Source: Coraliomargarita sinensis
GTDB taxonomy: Bacteria; Verrucomicrobiota; Verrucomicrobiia; Opitutales; Coraliomargaritaceae
Length of the DNA: 64,000 nt
Direction of reading: 5' to 3'
Assembly: GCF_003185655.1 (NCBI RefSeq)
Contig: NZ_QHJQ01000006.1
Coordinates: forward strand, 62,001 to 126,000
Below the pieces are notes generated by a model. The model was not told where the DNA came from. It made no database searches and saw only the letters and a program-made list of their open reading frames with translations. Within the stretch, counting starts at the first letter, position 1; each line of letters opens with the position of its first letter. A program made the translations under genes and the position numbers. Positions 61,427 to 64,000 of the stretch are shown here, in pieces.

Positions 61427-62221
61427 ATGAAAAGTACTCTTCCCCTGTTCGTTACTCTAGCTTGTATTCCAATTGCTGTTCTTTGGGCCAACGAGGGTTT
61501 ACCTGAAATCATATCGGAAAGTGAAGCAGCAAAAATTGTTGCCGACGAAGAACAGGCCAAAGAAGCAGCTAAAGATGCGCGTGAAGCCGAACTGAACAGC
61601 GCGGATATCACTCGAACCGTGAAGCTCAAGCAGGGTGACAAAACAATCGTCTTCAATCTGGTAAAACCTTCCAAGCAAAGGAGCACAGAGACAGATGCTG
61701 CGAGCGAAGATACCCTAACCACCGAAACCGCCGCTTCCCCGGAGCGCGGTTTTTTTGTCGAACCCGACAAGGTTTATGTAAACCTGACGCTGTCCGGCGA
61801 AGTTGATACAGAAACCGGGATAAGCGAACTCTGGTGGACGGAGGGCAAACAAGATTATCGCATCTTTACAAACGCGAACTTCTTACACTTGGGAGGCATT
61901 GGGAGCTTTGAGGATGAGAACTCGCGCTACTCCGTATTTTCGATCATTACGCGGACAACATCGCATAAAGAAGAAGGCAAGTGGTCACCGGAATTGTCCG
62001 ATTTCACGGAAGGCGTTCTCGAATATCTGATTGTTGAAGGTGATGAAAACCCGGAAGCATACCGTGGATTGGAGGCGATGCTCCGCTACTACGCGCATAA
62101 TAAAAAGGCACTCCGAATTTCCTACGAAAATAGCCGGAAGCTACGAAAGGCACGCAAAGCCTATCTTGAGGCCAATCCGCCCAAGAAGCGGGATATCATC
62201 CTCAATTACTCCGAACAGTAA
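61427..62221 (+). CDS. Exported orphan protein
   Basis: A 264-residue protein starting MKSTLPLFVTLACIPIAVLW and continuing to a signal-peptidase-like ANEG. The mature part begins with a helical Ala/Glu segment (EAAKIVADEEQAKEAAKDA) and then a beta-rich region (DKVYVNLTLSGEVDTETGIS). No domain was recognised. It is the first of three tandem plus-strand genes for exported proteins, and likely periplasmic or cell-surface. Confidence 0.6.
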   Translation: MKSTLPLFVTLACIPIAVLWANEGLPEIISESEAAKIVADEEQAKEAAKDAREAELNSADITRTVKLKQGDKTIVFNLVKPSKQRSTETDAASEDTLTTETAASPERGFFVEPDKVYVNLTLSGEVDTETGISELWWTEGKQDYRIFTNANFLHLGGIGSFEDENSRYSVFSIITRTTSHKEEGKWSPELSDFTEGVLEYLIVEGDENPEAYRGLEAMLRYYAHNKKALRISYENSRKLRKARKAYLEANPPKKRDIILNYSEQ

Positions 62222-62241
62222 CCACAGCAACCAACATCTCA

Positions 62242-62877
62242 ATGAGCCTGTCCATGAAATCTTTTCTGTTCGTTAAATTGGGTGCAATACTCTTGCTATG
62301 CTCTCTGTCCTTGCTTGCGCGCCATGTCGGCTATGATGCGGCGGGGCGCGTTATCTGGAGCATTCAGCCGAGCGGGCAAACGACTTCTTTCAGCTACGAT
62401 GCTAACGGGAACATCGAGTCGATCACTTCAATCACACCCGCCGAAGACACCGACTCGGACGGCATGCCGGATTACTTTGAGATCCGCTTCTCGGGCACGG
62501 CGACGGCTCTCATTCCAAGTGAGGATACGGATCAGGATGGCATGAGCCATTTGTTCGAGTTCGCCTTCGGCAAAGACCCTTCCGTCCCTGACGCGCAGAA
62601 TATCACACCGATCAGCTTGGAGGTTCCCGATCCCCAAACGGGTGATCAGTTCTTTACCCTCAAATATCTACGCCCTTTGTCTGCGACCCAGCATCTCAGC
62701 TATAGCACACAAATTAGTTTTGATCTGACCCAACCTTGGCTAACAGATCCGCCCGCAGTGTTGGAAACGGTCGTCGTCCAACAGGAAGGCGGCGTCGAGG
62801 AAGTTACGGTCAAGTTCCTGCCCACGGTTGGCAGTAACGATAAATTCTTCATGCGGATCCAGGCAAGCACCCTCTAA
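62242..62877 (+). CDS. Exported YD-repeat protein with type-3-like calcium repeats
   Basis: A 211-residue protein with an N-terminal hydrophobic signal. Residues about 28-65 contain two YD/Rhs-type repeats (YDAAGRVIWSI and SYDANGNIESI). They are followed by DTDSDGMPDYFEI and DTDQDGMSHLFEF, thrombospondin type-3-like calcium-binding repeats. The C-terminal part is beta-rich. The ATG at 62254 is an alternative start. It is 21 bp after the previous gene. Confidence 0.75.
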   Translation: MSLSMKSFLFVKLGAILLLCSLSLLARHVGYDAAGRVIWSIQPSGQTTSFSYDANGNIESITSITPAEDTDSDGMPDYFEIRFSGTATALIPSEDTDQDGMSHLFEFAFGKDPSVPDAQNITPISLEVPDPQTGDQFFTLKYLRPLSATQHLSYSTQISFDLTQPWLTDPPAVLETVVVQQEGGVEEVTVKFLPTVGSNDKFFMRIQASTL

Positions 62878-62896
62878 AACCTTTTACTCAACTGAA

Positions 62897-64000
62897 ATGA
62901 AACAACTCTGGTTCTCTTTTCTGACTGCCGCTGCCGCGACTTTCAGCTCCTTGTCGGCCAGCACGATTCCGGCCAACTACTCAAAGTCCTTTGAGGGTGC
63001 CCAACCAGTTGTCGGTGCACCCGATCTGGACAGTCTAAATGGTTCGACTTCCAGCGCGGGAGAGGCGGGCACGGCAAATCCTACAAATCCGGAGCCTCAG
63101 ACCCAATCCGCTTCATCCTCCTTTCCCGGATTATCGGGCCACCCTCAAGTTGTGCAGAATATTGTCCGGGCGACAGATGGAGATGCCGCGAAGATCTACA
63201 ATCTCATTCGCAACCATATTGAGTTCCAGCCTTACTTCGGCTTCAAGAAGGACGTTGAAAGCGTCTGGTTCAGCCGCCGCGCCAATGATGCCGACCAAGC
63301 TTTGCTCTTGGTCGAATGCTTACGTGCTGCGGGCTACACCGCAAATTACCGTTTCGGTCTCATATTCATGCCGATAAACGAAGCACACGAATGGTTTGGG
63401 ACGGACGACTTGAACTCTCTAATAAACGTCACTGGAAATGCCGGCTATTTCTCGGGCTCCGCAGGCGGCGGAACCTTGTATGCCCTGGAGCAAATCTGGT
63501 GCGAGGCCACAATAGATGGTGTGGCACGGGGCTTGTCTCCGGCCTTTAAGGCCTATGATGAAGTTGCCGGCCTCAATTTGGCTACGGCAATGAACTACAC
63601 CCAAGCAGGCCTTCTGACGGCGGCAGGTGGCACAGAGACTGGAGACTATGCGCAGGGCATCAGTGAACCTGCAGTGAATTCCTACTTGCAAAGCTGTGCC
63701 ATGAATCTGGTGCAGGAACTTCAGGCCAACCATCCAACCGCAGCAGTCGACGAGATTGTTTCAGGTCGCCGAATTAAGAAAGTCAACGCTAGCACCGACC
63801 TGAGTGATGCTTTCTATAGCCCGAACGCTTACATCTCCGGGAGTTACGATACCTTTGTCTTTCCCGAGCCTTACACGGATTGGGGATTCAATGGAACGAC
63901 CTACCGCTTTTACACACTGATGAATGTGGCAGTCGGCAAGGTCACAGCTGCGGGCGACCAATTCACCGAACAGCCCTTTATCTCTTACCAGGGGCCCAGT
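62897..64000 (+). CDS. Exported protein with transglutaminase-like domain, 3' end cut by window edge
   Basis: Reading from ATG 62897 the frame stays open to the end of the window (about 368 residues). A signal peptide (MKQLWFSFLTAAAATFSSL) is followed by a Ser/Pro-rich linker. Residues about 95-160 form a transglutaminase-like fold: AKIYNLIRNHIEFQPYFGF then DADQALLLVECLRAAGY. The catalytic Cys position reads DQA, as in the inactive or variant domains found in Rhs/YD-repeat proteins. The rest may carry YD repeats beyond the window. It belongs with the upstream YD-repeat gene. Confidence 0.7.
   Translation, partial: MKQLWFSFLTAAAATFSSLSASTIPANYSKSFEGAQPVVGAPDLDSLNGSTSSAGEAGTANPTNPEPQTQSASSSFPGLSGHPQVVQNIVRATDGDAAKIYNLIRNHIEFQPYFGFKKDVESVWFSRRANDADQALLLVECLRAAGYTANYRFGLIFMPINEAHEWFGTDDLNSLINVTGNAGYFSGSAGGGTLYALEQIWCEATIDGVARGLSPAFKAYDEVAGLNLATAMNYTQAGLLTAAGGTETGDYAQGISEPAVNSYLQSCAMNLVQELQANHPTAAVDEIVSGRRIKKVNASTDLSDAFYSPNAYISGSYDTFVFPEPYTDWGFNGTTYRFYTLMNVAVGKVTAAGDQFTEQPFISYQGPS

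Noticed and set aside
27041..62000. Search for the second attachment site of the tRNA-Glu island
   Set aside because: No clear repeat of the tRNA 3' end was seen by eye, so no right border is claimed.

Overview
The window looks like a chromosomal segment from a member of the Verrucomicrobiota, most likely class Opitutae (Puniceicoccales/Opitutales-like). This is judged from the style of the proteins and the gene mix: MASE1 hybrid kinase, CobA-HemD fusion, OlsF-like fused acyltransferase, DUF4136 lipoproteins, and secreted YD-repeat/transglutaminase-like proteins. Shine-Dalgarno signals are rarely visible, which fits that group. No rRNA, CRISPR array or complete insertion sequence was seen.

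Backbone, 1 to about 27.0 kb. This is ordinary housekeeping sequence: the 5' end of a uvrA gene, a small glutaredoxin-like protein, a peptide ABC transporter (binding protein plus two permeases, without ATPases), a family-4-like uracil-DNA glycosylase directly followed by a class III nucleotide cyclase, HrpA helicase, Rpe, a nitrilase-family amidase, a small HTH protein, an OlsF-like bifunctional acyltransferase, a hybrid sensor kinase, tRNA-Val just upstream of ilvH-ilvC, hemC-cobA/hemD, a cyclophilin, a MenH-like hydrolase, a lipoprotein, a membrane metallophosphoesterase, an ABA4-like membrane protein, purC and tRNA-Glu. A 162-nt imperfect palindrome lies between the cyclase and hrpA genes.

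Integrated accessory region, about 27.0 to 61 kb. A large serine recombinase ends inside the 3' part of tRNA-Glu, marking one edge of a genomic island. Inside are: a set of orphan genes with hairpins between some of them (28.8-31.4 kb); a divergent RHH regulator and PD-(D/E)XK nuclease with a palindromic operator between them; about 410 bp of back-to-back hairpins followed by a relaxase-like gene (33.3-35.5 kb); a type I restriction-modification locus hsdM-hsdS-[PHP/SMC-like ATPase]-[DUF4268]-[AlbA_2/Schlafen-like]-hsdR (35.7-47.8 kb); a DUF4143-like protein; a plasmid-like module with a wHTH protein, DUF2958 and a C39-like peptidase (49.2-52.8 kb); and a run of minus-strand genes (52.8-60.9 kb). 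That run holds a GHKL ATPase/STAS-like/orphan/Cys-rich DUF4417-like operon, several proteins with HEPN-type R-x(4-6)-H motifs, a Shedu-type DUF4263 nuclease with a partner, a lipoprotein and a ParB-like protein. The far attachment site was not found.

Right flank, 61.4-64.0 kb. Three plus-strand exported proteins in tandem: an orphan, a YD-repeat/type-3-repeat protein, and the start of a transglutaminase-like protein cut by the window edge.

Best candidates for undescribed biology are the hairpin array with its relaxase-like neighbour, and the four-gene GHKL/STAS/Cys-rich operon inside a defence-like neighbourhood. All functional assignments come from reading motifs by eye. No database search or folding program was run.
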